Assembly: GCF_000424265.1 (NCBI RefSeq)
Contig: NZ_AUJO01000024.1
Coordinates: 1-53,300, forward strand
Direction of reading: 5' to 3'
DNA: 53,300 bases
Source: Butyrivibrio sp. WCD3002
Lineage (GTDB): Bacteria > Bacillota > Clostridia > Lachnospirales > Lachnospiraceae
Below, one piece after another: positions 30,605-39,543 of the stretch. The translations under genes and the position numbers were made by a program. A model generated the notes under the pieces. The model was not told where the DNA came from. It did no database searches and was given only the letters and a program-made list of their open reading frames with translations. Numbering within the stretch: the stretch's first letter is position 1; every line of letters starts with the position of its first letter.

Positions 30605-30793
30605 AACAAACCTCCCAGACGTCTGCTTATATGTTCAAGCTATTTTGGACTCTTCCGCAGACAACTGTCTGTTGATGATATAAGTATATGTCCGGTTCAT
30701 GTCATAATACATATTCATAGTTGCAATATCGATAACCTTATTCCCCATAAGTGGTAAAATATAGGAAACGATTTCTTATGCGAGGTGAAGAAA

Positions 30794-30949
30794 ATGCCAA
30801 AAGAAAACAAGAATCATGATAACAAAACTCCAAAAAATAAAGATAATAAAGATATGCTAATAGGTGCAGGAGCATTACTCTCAGTAATAGCCGTACCCTT
30901 TACTATCCTTGCAGGACTCCTTTTAAATGACAGACGAAAAAATAAATGA
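30794..30949 (+). CDS. 51-residue small membrane protein
   Basis: Plus-strand ATG 30794-30796 after GAGGTGAAGAAA; 51 codons to TGA. A Lys/Asn-rich soluble N terminus (KENKNHDNKTPKNKDNKD) precedes one membrane helix (LLSVIAVPFTILAGLLLN) and a basic RRKNK end. Divergent from the 30305-30604 gene. A terminator follows at 31094-31135. No family recognised. Confidence 0.6.
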   Translation: MPKENKNHDNKTPKNKDNKDMLIGAGALLSVIAVPFTILAGLLLNDRRKNK

Positions 30950-31093
30950 TTTATGTTCACTTAAGTTTCGGATGATAATATACATACATCGGGAGATGAA
31001 AATCTTCTGGAAATAGCAAAGACACTTTTTTCATACAATTCTTCATAACAACCTGCCCGGGACAGCGCAGTTCCGGGCAACTCCAAAAACAAT

Positions 31094-31135
31094 GCCGCGG
31101 TACTTGTGAACCAATACAAATACCACGGCTTTATT
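31094..31135 (+). terminator. Rho-independent terminator
   Basis: GCCGCGGTA (31094-31102) pairs with TACCACGGC (31121-31129) with one mismatch, followed by TTTATTATATT. It lies downstream of the 51-residue plus-strand gene. A second GCCCGG/CCGGGC hairpin lies just before it. Confidence 0.65.
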
Positions 31136-31179
31136 ATATTCATTATTCGCTTAGAAGCTGTCCTGAACCTGTCATCATA

Positions 31180-31473
31180 TCAGCTGCCCAGGATATCAAT
31201 CAGGCATCGCTCAAGGTTATCACTCATTTCCTCAGGTTTAAAGTACTCATAAGCAAGTTTAGCAACACCTTTGAAACGCTCATCATCCGAGGCTTTTAGA
31301 TTTGCCCAGCGAATGGAATAGAGAGCAAGCATTTCCAAATACTCGCGTGTAGGAGTTCCTTCAGCATGGATTTTTTCTTTTCCTATCTCGCGAACAAAAC
31401 TCGAAACCGCAATAGCAACATATGCTTCGGGATTAGTTGCATCAAGTCCATAATTTGTAGGTAAGATAATCAT
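31180..31473 (-). CDS. Hypothetical protein
   Basis: A 97-residue helical protein (EAYVAIAVSSFVREIGKEKI, REYLEMLALYSIRWANLKAS). Good AGGAGGCGGTT ribosome site. No family recognised. It is downstream of the pRiA4b-like gene with an 83-bp gap. Confidence 0.65.
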   Translation of the reverse strand: MIILPTNYGLDATNPEAYVAIAVSSFVREIGKEKIHAEGTPTREYLEMLALYSIRWANLKASDDERFKGVAKLAYEYFKPEEMSDNLERCLIDILGS

Positions 31474-31556
31474 AACCGCCTCCTATTATTCCAAGAATTG
31501 AAAGAACTTAATTGAACTATAACACAAGAGTACCGCTATTTTAAGGTCACAGATTT

Positions 31557-33392
31557 TTACAGCATATTCTCAGGCTTACTCATCCTGCCCGTCCACCCAA
31601 GGCTTCTTGCCCAGGTTTTCATGCTCTCCTTTTCTTCTGGATCATCACCGGCAAGTGTCTCGAGCATTTCACAAAAACCACCTATTCCACCGACATCATC
31701 AACTAAATACAGTCCGTCTGCAGCAACACATTTAGGACGCTGTTTCACATCTATATATGCCAGTTCCGTGCGTAATTCCTCATCAACTTCCTTACCATCC
31801 TGGAAATATCTGAATCTTCTAAGTCCATCGCTTTCCTTCATGATATCCACGACAAATGCCCCGCAGGTGGAGAGATCGGCGTTAGTTTTACGGTCATACT
31901 GATCAAGTACTGTAATCTTCACGCACCAGTCATCACCATAATCGTACAGATAATATAATGTATCAAAAAGTGGTGTGAGCTTAGGATTATATTTGTCAAA
32001 AAGATCACTGCATCTGTCCTCATACAGTGGTATCAAAAAGTCTGCTGATTCTAACCACTCATCTGCACAACGCCCTGTCTCTTTTTTCAGATCTTCTGCG
32101 TGTCCATAGTATATGCGTCTATTAACTGCAGTTTTGTTACGTCTCCATAACTTAAGACTGTCTGCAGCATCATTCAGGTCCTTAATATACTCAGCACCCT
32201 TGGCATCTATCATCTGTTCAGTTTCCTGCTTCTTTTCAGAAAGTCTCTCCAGCCACTTTTTATAAGCCTTCTCCCTGGTTTTTCCTTCCTTGGGAGCATT
32301 TGTTGTAAGCAGTTCCCCAAGCGTCAGTCTCTCTGTCAGGAAGTTCAGATTTTCCTCCATTATGATCTGATGTTCCATCTCATCAAGTGTCATGTCTGCT
32401 GTTATCTTGGTGAAATGCTCTGAAAAATCCTTTATCTGTCTCTGCGCATCAAAATATGTGTCACACACAGCCTTTTGTCTGTATGGGCCGATGTATTTTC
32501 TCTTAAACCAGCTCTTTACGCTCTCATCGGATTCATAGTCATCATCCCAGTAAAAATCGTTTGTATCATCATTAGGGAAATGTAACAAGCTTCCGCAAAG
32601 ATTTTCCCAGCCTCCGACTGTTTCCCTTGTAAGTGCCTTGAATTCCTCCGGCGGTATTGAAAAATTGTGGAGATGTCCATTCTGCCACCCGAACAAACGC
32701 TGAATCATATAGTGCATGGCATGAAGGTTCATTGTGCTAGGAACCAGAACTTCCCTGGATATTCCTTCCTTTGCTTTAGCAAGTTTCAGGAAAGTATCTT
32801 TTTCATCACCTTCCATGCCTAGCCCATCATCTTCACCGTAAATAAAGTCTTCCACTAGTTCCAACTTTAGCCTGAATACGGATTCACTGTTATAAAACGG
32901 ATTATTCTTAAGCTCTTCTTCGGTGTGGGGCTTGGTATTTATATTGCCCTCTCCTCCGGCTCCGTTTTTCATCAGATAATCCATATCTATACTATAGCGA
33001 TCAGTCTTCATTGCAGCGACCTCCTTATTTCGCATCTTCTCAGCTGCAACGTGCATCCGATTCCGGTAATCCTTGGACTTAATGGCATCGGTCGAATCGG
33101 ATTTCCCATACTGACCGCGGCTATATGGTAAAAATGTCTGTATTGTCCTTACATCCTTACCCAGCCTTTCTGCTATCTCTTCAGTAGATAATCCCTGCTC
33201 CCGCAGTTCCGCTATCTGCCTGGTCCGTTTTGAACTCCACAGGCCTTCTGTTATCAAAACCCTCTGCACTCTTACCTGGGTTGTCCCAAGTTTTTTGGCA
33301 ATCTGGGCTATTGACTTTATGGTCTGGTATTCGTCTATAATATTCTGGTAAAGTTCATCAACCTCGTTGTTATCCGGTATCTTTTCCGTCAC
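31557..33392 (-). CDS. HTH plus pRiA4b ORF-3-like domain protein
   Basis: A 611-residue protein. The N-terminal 95 residues carry two resolvase/sigma-like HTH units (IAQIAKKLGTTQVRVQRVLI and LSTEEIAERLGKDVRTIQTF). A charged middle part follows. The pRiA4b ORF-3 (IS1096 TnpR-like) fold is split around it: FRLKLELVEDFIYGEDDGLG, LHAMHYMIQRLFGWQNGHLH with FYWDDDYESDE, and later YLYDYGDDWCVKITVL and PKCVAADGLYLVDDVGGIGG. Start is GTG at 33390-33392. The domain is common near mobile DNA; its activity is unknown. Confidence 0.8.
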   Translation of the reverse strand: MTEKIPDNNEVDELYQNIIDEYQTIKSIAQIAKKLGTTQVRVQRVLITEGLWSSKRTRQIAELREQGLSTEEIAERLGKDVRTIQTFLPYSRGQYGKSDSTDAIKSKDYRNRMHVAAEKMRNKEVAAMKTDRYSIDMDYLMKNGAGGEGNINTKPHTEEELKNNPFYNSESVFRLKLELVEDFIYGEDDGLGMEGDEKDTFLKLAKAKEGISREVLVPSTMNLHAMHYMIQRLFGWQNGHLHNFSIPPEEFKALTRETVGGWENLCGSLLHFPNDDTNDFYWDDDYESDESVKSWFKRKYIGPYRQKAVCDTYFDAQRQIKDFSEHFTKITADMTLDEMEHQIIMEENLNFLTERLTLGELLTTNAPKEGKTREKAYKKWLERLSEKKQETEQMIDAKGAEYIKDLNDAADSLKLWRRNKTAVNRRIYYGHAEDLKKETGRCADEWLESADFLIPLYEDRCSDLFDKYNPKLTPLFDTLYYLYDYGDDWCVKITVLDQYDRKTNADLSTCGAFVVDIMKESDGLRRFRYFQDGKEVDEELRTELAYIDVKQRPKCVAADGLYLVDDVGGIGGFCEMLETLAGDDPEEKESMKTWARSLGWTGRMSKPENML

Positions 33393-33575
33393 AGCATCTG
33401 CTTCCTTTCGATAAGTTTGGTAGCTACTGACCTAAAGATATCGTTTATCTCATTTTGTGTCAACCTAGGTTTTAGAAGAAAATTTAATAATTTCTTAAAG
33501 AACAAATTCTTAGCCAAGTGATACAATATCTTGTAGAGATACGTAAACCCTTCCACAATATAAAGGAGTCCAATC

Positions 33576-33794
33576 ATGCCAGATTTAGCACTGTTTCCTT
33601 CCAGGATAACTATTGATGGTTTTGTTTATGACAAGCAGGGGTACAATGACATTGGTGGCGTCTTCTATAATTCCAAAGATAATCCATCCGATATCACAAG
33701 CAAGTTCATCAGCCTTTATCCTGATGGCAAGCTCACCTATCTCTTCGACGGACTTGAATTTATCTGGAACAAGGATTTCCAGGTTGTGAAATAG
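33576..33794 (+). CDS. Small hypothetical protein
   Basis: A 72-residue beta-rich protein (SRITIDGFVYDKQGYNDIGG, FISLYPDGKLTYLFDGLEFI). The ATG follows AAGGAG. It is one of few plus-strand genes, divergent from the pRiA4b-like gene; it ends in TAG and the hairpin at 33811-33851 follows. Confidence 0.65.
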   Translation: MPDLALFPSRITIDGFVYDKQGYNDIGGVFYNSKDNPSDITSKFISLYPDGKLTYLFDGLEFIWNKDFQVVK

Positions 33795-33810
33795 ATAAAA
33801 ATGCGCATAA

Positions 33811-33851
33811 AAACGCCAGGATCTTCATCATATGAAAAAATCCTAGCGTTT
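33811..33851. terminator. Terminator between convergent small genes
   Basis: AAACGCCAGGAT (33811-33822) pairs with ATCCTAGCGTTT (33840-33851) with one mismatch. On the minus strand it is followed by TTTTTATGCG. It lies between the plus-strand gene ending 33794 and the minus-strand gene ending 33899 and can serve both. Confidence 0.7.
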
Positions 33852-33898
33852 AGTATGTCCATATATGAATTTCGAATTTACATCACCAGAATAGTGAA

Positions 33899-34084
33899 TT
33901 ACTCTCCAAATTCAATTTTCATCCATCGTAAGTTATATTCTTCAAGTGCGTCGTCATAATCCTCAAAATGCCTTGTAGGGCCATTCCCAAGCACGCAATA
34001 AACCTCTCGATCATTTTTGCAGCCTATTTTCAGTAGACGAATATCATTTTTCTCTTTCAACAATTCACTCTCACCAAACTTCAT
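33899..34084 (-). CDS. Small hypothetical protein
   Basis: A 61-residue protein from the ATG at 34082-34084, 6 bases after GGAGGTG. It has a possible short beta domain (DREVYCVLGNGPTRHFEDY). No family recognised. It follows the HTH gene by 25 bp. Confidence 0.6.
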   Translation of the reverse strand: MKFGESELLKEKNDIRLLKIGCKNDREVYCVLGNGPTRHFEDYDDALEEYNLRWMKIEFGE

Positions 34085-34109
34085 TATAAGCACCTCCTAT
34101 TACAGCGAA

Positions 34110-34376
34110 CTATAAACCACGTGCCAATCTAGAAACTGTAGATTGAGATACATTTAACATTTTTGCTATCTGTACTTGGTTAAACCCTAATTTTAGCAAG
34201 TCTGCGACACATGAAGAATAATTCTTCTTTACCGCCAGATTTGGAATATTGAAAAAAATACCGTAGCTTATTCCTGATGGAAGTTTCCTAACAAATGTAT
34301 TTGTTATAAAAGCACCAGATATTTTCTGTGAAAACATCTGCATTCCCTTAATAGACAAATTTACTAATGCATTCAT
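34110..34376 (-). CDS. Small HTH protein
   Basis: An 88-residue protein ending in a clear HTH: LLKLGFNQVQIAKMLNVSQS then TVSRLARGL (residues 60-88). The N-terminal half is hydrophobic and basic. It is a likely DNA-binding regulator of the small-gene cluster around 34 kb. The HTH reaches the very C terminus, and the gene ends in TAG. Confidence 0.65.
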   Translation of the reverse strand: MNALVNLSIKGMQMFSQKISGAFITNTFVRKLPSGISYGIFFNIPNLAVKKNYSSCVADLLKLGFNQVQIAKMLNVSQSTVSRLARGL

Positions 34377-34401
34377 GGCTATTATATCTCCTTATTTAAG
34401 T

Positions 34402-34584
34402 TCATCGTTTATGGTTTCTATAATCATCTTCCGATTCATATATATTTGCTGCTGATATACTATTCTTGTGTCCGCATTCCGTACATTCCCAAATATAATG
34501 ATGATCATCAAATCCAGGTTGCACGTTCAAGTACGCATTGCATCTATCGCAATACCAATCAATCTCAGGAAATCTCTCACTCAT
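34402..34584 (-). CDS. Small zinc-ribbon protein
   Basis: A 60-residue protein with IDWYCDRCNAYLNVQ and YIWECTECGHKNSIS, giving two CxxC knuckles 20 residues apart. AGGAGG ribosome site. Acidic C terminus. Probably a structural zinc ribbon of unknown role. Confidence 0.7.
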   Translation of the reverse strand: MSERFPEIDWYCDRCNAYLNVQPGFDDHHYIWECTECGHKNSISAANIYESEDDYRNHKR

Positions 34585-34637
34585 TTTGATTCACCTCCTA
34601 CTCAAAATCTAAAAAACATGTTTCTAACATCAAATAA

Positions 34638-35381
34638 TCACATAATGGTCTTAAGCGAATTTATTATACTTTTCCCATATTTTGATGTACCATACCCCAT
34701 GAAAAAACCTGCCAATACACCTAATCCAATTTTCAACTTTGTGTTTTCCCCTGTCCCACTTATTTCTTCTTGATTGTACTTATAGATCCCATTCTCATTA
34801 TCTTGTTTTATAGACAACTTATCTATTATTATATCTTCCCGGCCAGTAAATAAATCCTTTTCCATTTTGGCTTTAAAGGCTTGTTTCACGCATTCACATC
34901 TGTGAAGTTCGCCGAAACGGTTAATAAAGCATACTGCTATTGGAAATCCTCTCATCGACTGAAGTTCGTTTAACCCAAATATATCCTCACTTAGTCTACG
35001 ATCATTAGTGATCAGCAGCTGAGAATGATAACTGCGTTCTTCAGACATTGTTTTATAGATTTCTTTATCTGCAAATGCCTTATAAATGTCAGCCTCATCT
35101 AAGGAACCATTTTCTACATCAAAGATATCAGGATTCTTTTTGAACATCTCCAACACTTGCATCGCTTTTTCTGATTTATCTGGATTTCCCAGATGCCTAA
35201 CAAGCTCCAAACAAACAGATGGTAGTACTATTATTTTGCATTTATTTTCTGCAAAAAGACTTCCATATTTTTGAATTAGCAAATTCATCTCAGTTATATC
35301 CATAAGAGCAGCAGTATCAATATACACATATTCTGTTCTATCTAATAATTCCTTAACATATTCATAATTTACAGTGTTCAT
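34638..35381 (-). CDS. PIN-like domain protein with C-terminal membrane segment
   Basis: A 247-residue protein. The PIN nuclease acidic residues are visible: YVYIDTAALMD near residue 20, Glu in VLPSVCLELVRHLG, and LLITNDRRLSEDIFG with Asp near residue 130. These are the metal-binding positions of PIN ribonucleases, often VapC-like toxins. A C-terminal helix (LKIGLGVLAGFFMGYG) may anchor it. The gene is 21 bp downstream of a MerR-like gene, a layout that could be a toxin and its regulator; this is inference. Confidence 0.7.
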   Translation of the reverse strand: MNTVNYEYVKELLDRTEYVYIDTAALMDITEMNLLIQKYGSLFAENKCKIIVLPSVCLELVRHLGNPDKSEKAMQVLEMFKKNPDIFDVENGSLDEADIYKAFADKEIYKTMSEERSYHSQLLITNDRRLSEDIFGLNELQSMRGFPIAVCFINRFGELHRCECVKQAFKAKMEKDLFTGREDIIIDKLSIKQDNENGIYKYNQEEISGTGENTKLKIGLGVLAGFFMGYGTSKYGKSIINSLKTIM

Positions 35382-35402
35382 ATACTAATATTCCTTTTCC
35401 CC

Positions 35403-36416
35403 TCATGGCTTTCTAATAATCTTTCCGTGCTCCACACGATAAAAATGCACTAATTTGTATGTATAATCAAAAATTTCCCACCCGTTTTCCTTAAAAATTT
35501 CCTCTTTGTGATCTCTAAAATAATCATATATATTTACTAAAAATAATTTGTATATGAATAAGTAATCCCGATTTTGAACACCAAACGCCTCAAATAAAAA
35601 ATCACATATTCGTTCCTCATAATCCAAGGAAAGTGGGTTATCAAAACTTAAATAAAAGCATTTAAACGCCTGTTCTGATAGCCTCTCTAAAAAATCATTG
35701 TGTTCTTCACCTAGAAATTCCAAGTAATCATCCCAAAATATTTTTAAGTAATCATGCAAATCTATCCCCCTGCCTTCAACAATTCTTTCAGCTATTAGAC
35801 TATTAGAAGTGATAATTTCAGGCAGGATCAAAAGTATCGCCATTCCTTTGAATCCATATAGTTCCCTTACGAATGTAAAATATGCCAGAACAATATCCTT
35901 TGTCTTCTTTCCGCCCTGTTTCAACTCTTCACTATAATCGTGCGCAGCATGAACAAACTCTGCCAACATATTTCTAAGCTCATCACTCGATAAATCTTTA
36001 AACCATTCTTTTAATAACGGATCAGATTGAACTTCTTTTTTCGTATTTAACAACATACTTTTCGCAAATGCACTTAAGCCTGTTTTTTGGACTTTTAGCA
36101 ATCTTGCAATTACATTTCCATCAACAGAACTATTTCTCTGAAACAATTCAAGTTTATCATTTACAAATTGGGTTGGATTTTTGTTATAGGCATTTAATGC
36201 TTCTTGCATTTTAGACGGTTTAACTCCCAATTTTTTTAGTACTGCAAGCATTTCTATTTTTTTGTAGGTTGCTTCATCATATAGGAATGTTCCATCTGTG
36301 CTTTCCTTACTCTCCCGTATAAGACCTTTTTTTCTATATGTAAACAAATCCTTACTTGTTAATCCTGTCTTTTGGTTAATCTCTCCAGCACCATATAATC
36401 TTTTCTTTATTGACAT
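35403..36416 (-). CDS. MerR-like HTH protein with large C-terminal domain
   Basis: A 337-residue protein starting at the ATG 36414-36416 after AAAGGAGAAGGAG. The N-terminal 70 residues are MerR-like (YGAGEINQKTGLTSKDLFTY, LIRESKESTDGTFLYDEATY). The rest is a helical domain (about residues 75-330) without a recognised ligand-binding family and without the MerR metal cysteines. It is coupled to the PIN-domain gene. ATGTACAGC at 36439-36447 and its inverse at 36559-36567 bracket the AT-rich promoter region. Confidence 0.7.
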   Translation of the reverse strand: MSIKKRLYGAGEINQKTGLTSKDLFTYRKKGLIRESKESTDGTFLYDEATYKKIEMLAVLKKLGVKPSKMQEALNAYNKNPTQFVNDKLELFQRNSSVDGNVIARLLKVQKTGLSAFAKSMLLNTKKEVQSDPLLKEWFKDLSSDELRNMLAEFVHAAHDYSEELKQGGKKTKDIVLAYFTFVRELYGFKGMAILLILPEIITSNSLIAERIVEGRGIDLHDYLKIFWDDYLEFLGEEHNDFLERLSEQAFKCFYLSFDNPLSLDYEERICDFLFEAFGVQNRDYLFIYKLFLVNIYDYFRDHKEEIFKENGWEIFDYTYKLVHFYRVEHGKIIRKP

Positions 36417-36656
36417 TTCTCCTTCTCCTTTAAAAGCAATGTACAGCAAAAAAAGGAATGACTATATCCCCAAATTATTAAAAAATTATAAACTTTTCTA
36501 TAAAGTCACAGTTATTTACTACTTTTACTACTTATGTACTTCCTTATTATGGAATGAAGCTGTACATTAAGGGCTGCAAATAATATGGTTTGAAACATTC
36601 CCTCATCCATTTAAAATTCCTACTTAGATTGATTATTAGCGTATATCACGGATTAT

Positions 36657-37037
36657 TTATATAATTCCAGCCCCTACAAGAGCAGTTGCATAAATATCTA
36701 ATGATTCAAGCTCATCCATAAGATCAAAATAAACTATATTCTCATATATCTCTTGCTCATCTCCATTTCCTTCTTCTGGTCTTATTTCATCCATGTTAGG
36801 CACATAGTACGAAACAACATATCCTAGTTGAGCTTCATCCCATACCAGATCAATTTCCATATATGCTGTCCCATCCTCATATTGATCGTTACCCAGCTTT
36901 CTCTTTATATACGTAAACGGAATCGAAAAATGGTAACTATCATCTCTCTTCTGTTCTCTTAATTCATCATCAGGATCATCATACTCATTGCTCTGCTCAT
37001 ATAAATCATCATAATAATTATTTTTCTTCCTATTCAT
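36657..37037 (-). CDS. Hypothetical acidic protein
   Basis: A 126-residue protein with a very acidic Tyr-rich N terminus (YYDDLYEQSNEYDDPDDELR) followed by a beta domain (FSIPFTYIKRKLGNDQYEDG, YMEIDLVWDEAQLGYVVSYY). Good AGGAGG ribosome site. No family recognised. Confidence 0.65.
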   Translation of the reverse strand: MNRKKNNYYDDLYEQSNEYDDPDDELREQKRDDSYHFSIPFTYIKRKLGNDQYEDGTAYMEIDLVWDEAQLGYVVSYYVPNMDEIRPEEGNGDEQEIYENIVYFDLMDELESLDIYATALVGAGII

Positions 37038-37086
37038 AAAAGCCTCCTGTTCTGCATGTACTGTGCTTCTTACTATATACTAATAA

Positions 37087-37117
37087 GCAAAGAAGGAGCC
37101 TCCTTTGAAGCTCCTCC
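37087..37117 (-). terminator. Probable terminator after the secreted nuclease gene
   Basis: On the minus strand GGAGC (37110 area) pairs with GCTCC near 37095, followed by TTCTTTGC. The hairpin is short and GC-rich. It lies between the nuclease stop (37260) and the next gene (37037). Confidence 0.4.
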
Positions 37118-37259
37118 ATCTCATCTTCTACCATTTGGCAGACTTTAAATCTATTCCCCTGTTCTTAAATACACTATATAATTCCACAACAAATAAATAA
37201 ATATTTAGTAATACGGAATACTTGGCGATAATTTGCCTTTTCTGCTAGTATCCAGAGTA

Positions 37260-38273
37260 TTATGGCGCACATCTTTGGCATGGCTTAAAGCCATTTTCTA
37301 TAACCTCATCCCTCGTCGCATCCTCGAAATAAACCTTATTCTTCTCCTTCATATCCTTCACGCTATCACAGTCCGGATAATGAAACACATGTGAATTCCA
37401 GTTCCCAATGTAAGAGTATGTCTTCTCCGAAGCAGATCTTGAGACATTTTCTGTATTATCTCCGCCTCCGGTAGCAGCAAACTCCTCAAGAGTAAACGTT
37501 GTCTTCCCATTCTGACTGCCATTATCAGAAACACCCTTTTCATCTGTCTTCTGACTTTGATCCGCCTTATAGTTCCGATCCAGCTTGTTAGATCCATCAG
37601 AATAATCGATGATCACACCGGGCTGTACGTTATAACAGAATACATTGAAGCTGATACCTTTACCGCCATCCTCAACAGACAATGCCTCGATCTTCACGCC
37701 ATCGCACAGAAGATTATTCCCTTCAAATACCGGAGTAACCCTGTACATAACATGATTGCCTGTGCTTCTGATATAATCAGCAACCTCGTTCTCATAAGGC
37801 AGCATGCCCTCGACATTGAAATATCTTGTGCCTGTTATCAGATTCTGCTCATTGGCATTCTCACCCGTAAGCTGGAATCCGATCATATGGCATCTGTTAT
37901 AGAGATATGGAGGGTCTGAATCTACAAGTCCGGGATATTTCTCCTGATCCCAGCCGGTCGGTCTTACCATGCTTATGGACTCGCGGTCCTTTGTGGGCAT
38001 GAGATCCTTACCGATACTTGCCATTGCAGGAGTACATCTGCCAAGATCATCGAGCTCACCATAACTTTCAAAAGACACCTTTGTTATCTCGTCCTTTATA
38101 AACTCCGGCTTATTATCATTTATCTCTACTGAAGGGCTGCCGCTGTAAGCCGGGATTGACAAGTCCGCAGTTTTCTCTCCACCTGCAGCACATGTCCCAA
38201 GGAAATTTGCGCATAGTAAGGCTGTTATCAGAGTTACAGAGCTTATCATTTTTGAAAAGAAAATGTTTCTCAT
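37260..38273 (-). CDS. Secreted DNA/RNA non-specific endonuclease
   Basis: A 337-residue protein with a signal peptide (ISSVTLITALLCANFLGTCA). The nuclease domain (about residues 70-225) has the betabetaalpha-Me motif YLYNRCHMIGFQLTGENANE with catalytic His129 and the metal-binding Asn in NLITGTRYFN, close to EndA-type nucleases whose motif is DRGH; here it is NRCH. The C terminus has an Ada-like zinc module (HVFHYPDCDSVKDM and KPCQRCAP), a common addition in Firmicute secreted nucleases. Probable role is nutrient or DNA scavenging outside the cell. Confidence 0.9.
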   Translation of the reverse strand: MRNIFFSKMISSVTLITALLCANFLGTCAAGGEKTADLSIPAYSGSPSVEINDNKPEFIKDEITKVSFESYGELDDLGRCTPAMASIGKDLMPTKDRESISMVRPTGWDQEKYPGLVDSDPPYLYNRCHMIGFQLTGENANEQNLITGTRYFNVEGMLPYENEVADYIRSTGNHVMYRVTPVFEGNNLLCDGVKIEALSVEDGGKGISFNVFCYNVQPGVIIDYSDGSNKLDRNYKADQSQKTDEKGVSDNGSQNGKTTFTLEEFAATGGGDNTENVSRSASEKTYSYIGNWNSHVFHYPDCDSVKDMKEKNKVYFEDATRDEVIENGFKPCQRCAP

Positions 38274-38323
38274 AACATACCTCCGGCACTATGTACTGAA
38301 TCCATCAGAATCGTTTCTCATCT

Positions 38324-38515
38324 TTATAAATCGTCGTCATCGCCCATGGCCCAGAGCCACGCTTCCTTATCAGCGCGATCTCTTTCCATCTCTTCCTGCC
38401 TGCGCCAGAACTCCTTTTTCTCTGAGCGTGACATGTTCTTTGTCAGCTTTTCTATCTCTTTATCAGTTAATCTGACATCATGTTCATCACTTGAAAATAA
38501 TCCGAATAATCCCAT
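38324..38515 (-). CDS. Small hypothetical protein
   Basis: A 63-residue highly charged protein (MGLFGLFSSDEHDVRLTDKE, EFWRRQEEMERDRADKEAW). Ribosome site AGAGGTGG. The Gly/Phe-rich N terminus might be membrane-associating. No family recognised. It lies between the EF-hand gene and the secreted nuclease gene. Confidence 0.65.
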   Translation of the reverse strand: MGLFGLFSSDEHDVRLTDKEIEKLTKNMSRSEKKEFWRRQEEMERDRADKEAWLWAMGDDDDL

Positions 38516-38572
38516 ATTCCACCTCTGCTTTCCTTAGTGGTCATCACTGTAATTTTTTTCGAAGTATTACTG

Positions 38573-38845
38573 TCAGAAGTCAAAGTCATCAAAATCATCT
38601 GCATCAAGGCCAGCATCTTCAAGTGCCTCGCGGCGCTCATCGGGATTCATCATCTCCAGCTCATCTCTATCAAGCCCTGCCATATCAAGTTCATCCTCAA
38701 GCTCGTCTTCCTCGTCTATATCAGCACTTGAATCATCTGAGAAAAGCGTATCATTTATAAACGCCCACTCACCGCCATCTATATGACCATCATGATTAAG
38801 GTCAAAGGGTGTATTTCCAAACATATCATCAAAAGGTCCTGTCAT
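38573..38845 (-). CDS. Acidic EF-hand-like protein
   Basis: A 90-residue protein from the ATG at 38843-38845 after AGGAGG. One EF-hand loop is clear: DLNHDGHIDGGEW (D, N, D, H, D, E at the ligand positions), followed by a long acidic stretch (SSADIDEEDELEDELD) and an Asp-rich end. Likely binds calcium; no signal peptide is visible. Confidence 0.75.
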   Translation of the reverse strand: MTGPFDDMFGNTPFDLNHDGHIDGGEWAFINDTLFSDDSSADIDEEDELEDELDMAGLDRDELEMMNPDERREALEDAGLDADDFDDFDF

Positions 38846-38889
38846 AATGCGCCTCCTTAAGCTAACCCACAACAGCAACTTTTCTATAA

Positions 38890-39417
38890 TCAGTAGTTAT
38901 CATTCCAGTAATCCTCTGCTGCATCGTATGCCTCGTCCTCATCTTCGTAATCGTCCTCGTAGTCATAGAACTCTTCATACTTATCATCAGCAAAGTCCTG
39001 AGCCGATTTATAATCATGAACTCCATAATAGTCGTAACTCTTCTTTGATTTACTGGAGTAACTGCTCTTCTTTTTGGAAGTACTCTTGCTGCTACTATAA
39101 GAACTGCTACTTGATGTATCCTTAGGCTTATGCTCGTAGCAATAGATGCTACCCGTACTTCTCTTCCTGGTGCAGCCTGCCTTTGCGCAGTGCTTTGTAC
39201 TTGTGGTAGAAGAATAGCTCTTGCTGCTTGAATACGAGCTACTGCTGGAAGATCCACTCTTGTGCTCATAACAGTAAATACTTCCGGTGCTTCTTTTCCT
39301 TGTACATCCAGACTTAGCACACTGGCTATTGTATGCAAAAGTGCTCACAGATGTAGTTCCAAATATGGTAATTGCAACAGCGAATGCCATTAAAAGACTG
39401 ATTATTGATTTCTTCAT
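38890..39417 (-). CDS. Secreted Ser/Lys-rich protein with duplicated Cys/His motif
   Basis: A 175-residue protein with signal peptide (IISLLMAFAVAITIFGTTSV). The mature part holds two copies of a 20-residue unit, CAKSGCTRKRSTGSIYCYEH and CAKAGCTRKRSTGSIYCYEH, pattern C-x4-C-x10-C-x2-H, which could each bind a zinc ion. Ser/Tyr/Lys-rich linkers follow each, and the C terminus is strongly acidic and Tyr-rich. No known function. Adjacent to the secreted nuclease cluster. Confidence 0.75.
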   Translation of the reverse strand: MKKSIISLLMAFAVAITIFGTTSVSTFAYNSQCAKSGCTRKRSTGSIYCYEHKSGSSSSSSYSSSKSYSSTTSTKHCAKAGCTRKRSTGSIYCYEHKPKDTSSSSSYSSSKSTSKKKSSYSSKSKKSYDYYGVHDYKSAQDFADDKYEEFYDYEDDYEDEDEAYDAAEDYWNDNY

Positions 39418-39543
39418 AACTTACCGCCTCCTTTTCTTGCTTGAAAACGGTGTGGTTCCTCTTTATATAAGAATAAACCTGTTTTATCTACAAATACACA
39501 CCCGTTTCGGCGAAATATAACGCTTTATTCTCCCTGCGCCACA

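Noticed and set aside
33389..33577. A 62-codon minus-strand frame just upstream of the pRiA4b-like gene
   Set aside because: It occupies the divergent promoter region, is hydrophobic by AT bias and lacks a ribosome site; it only overlaps the next gene by chance.
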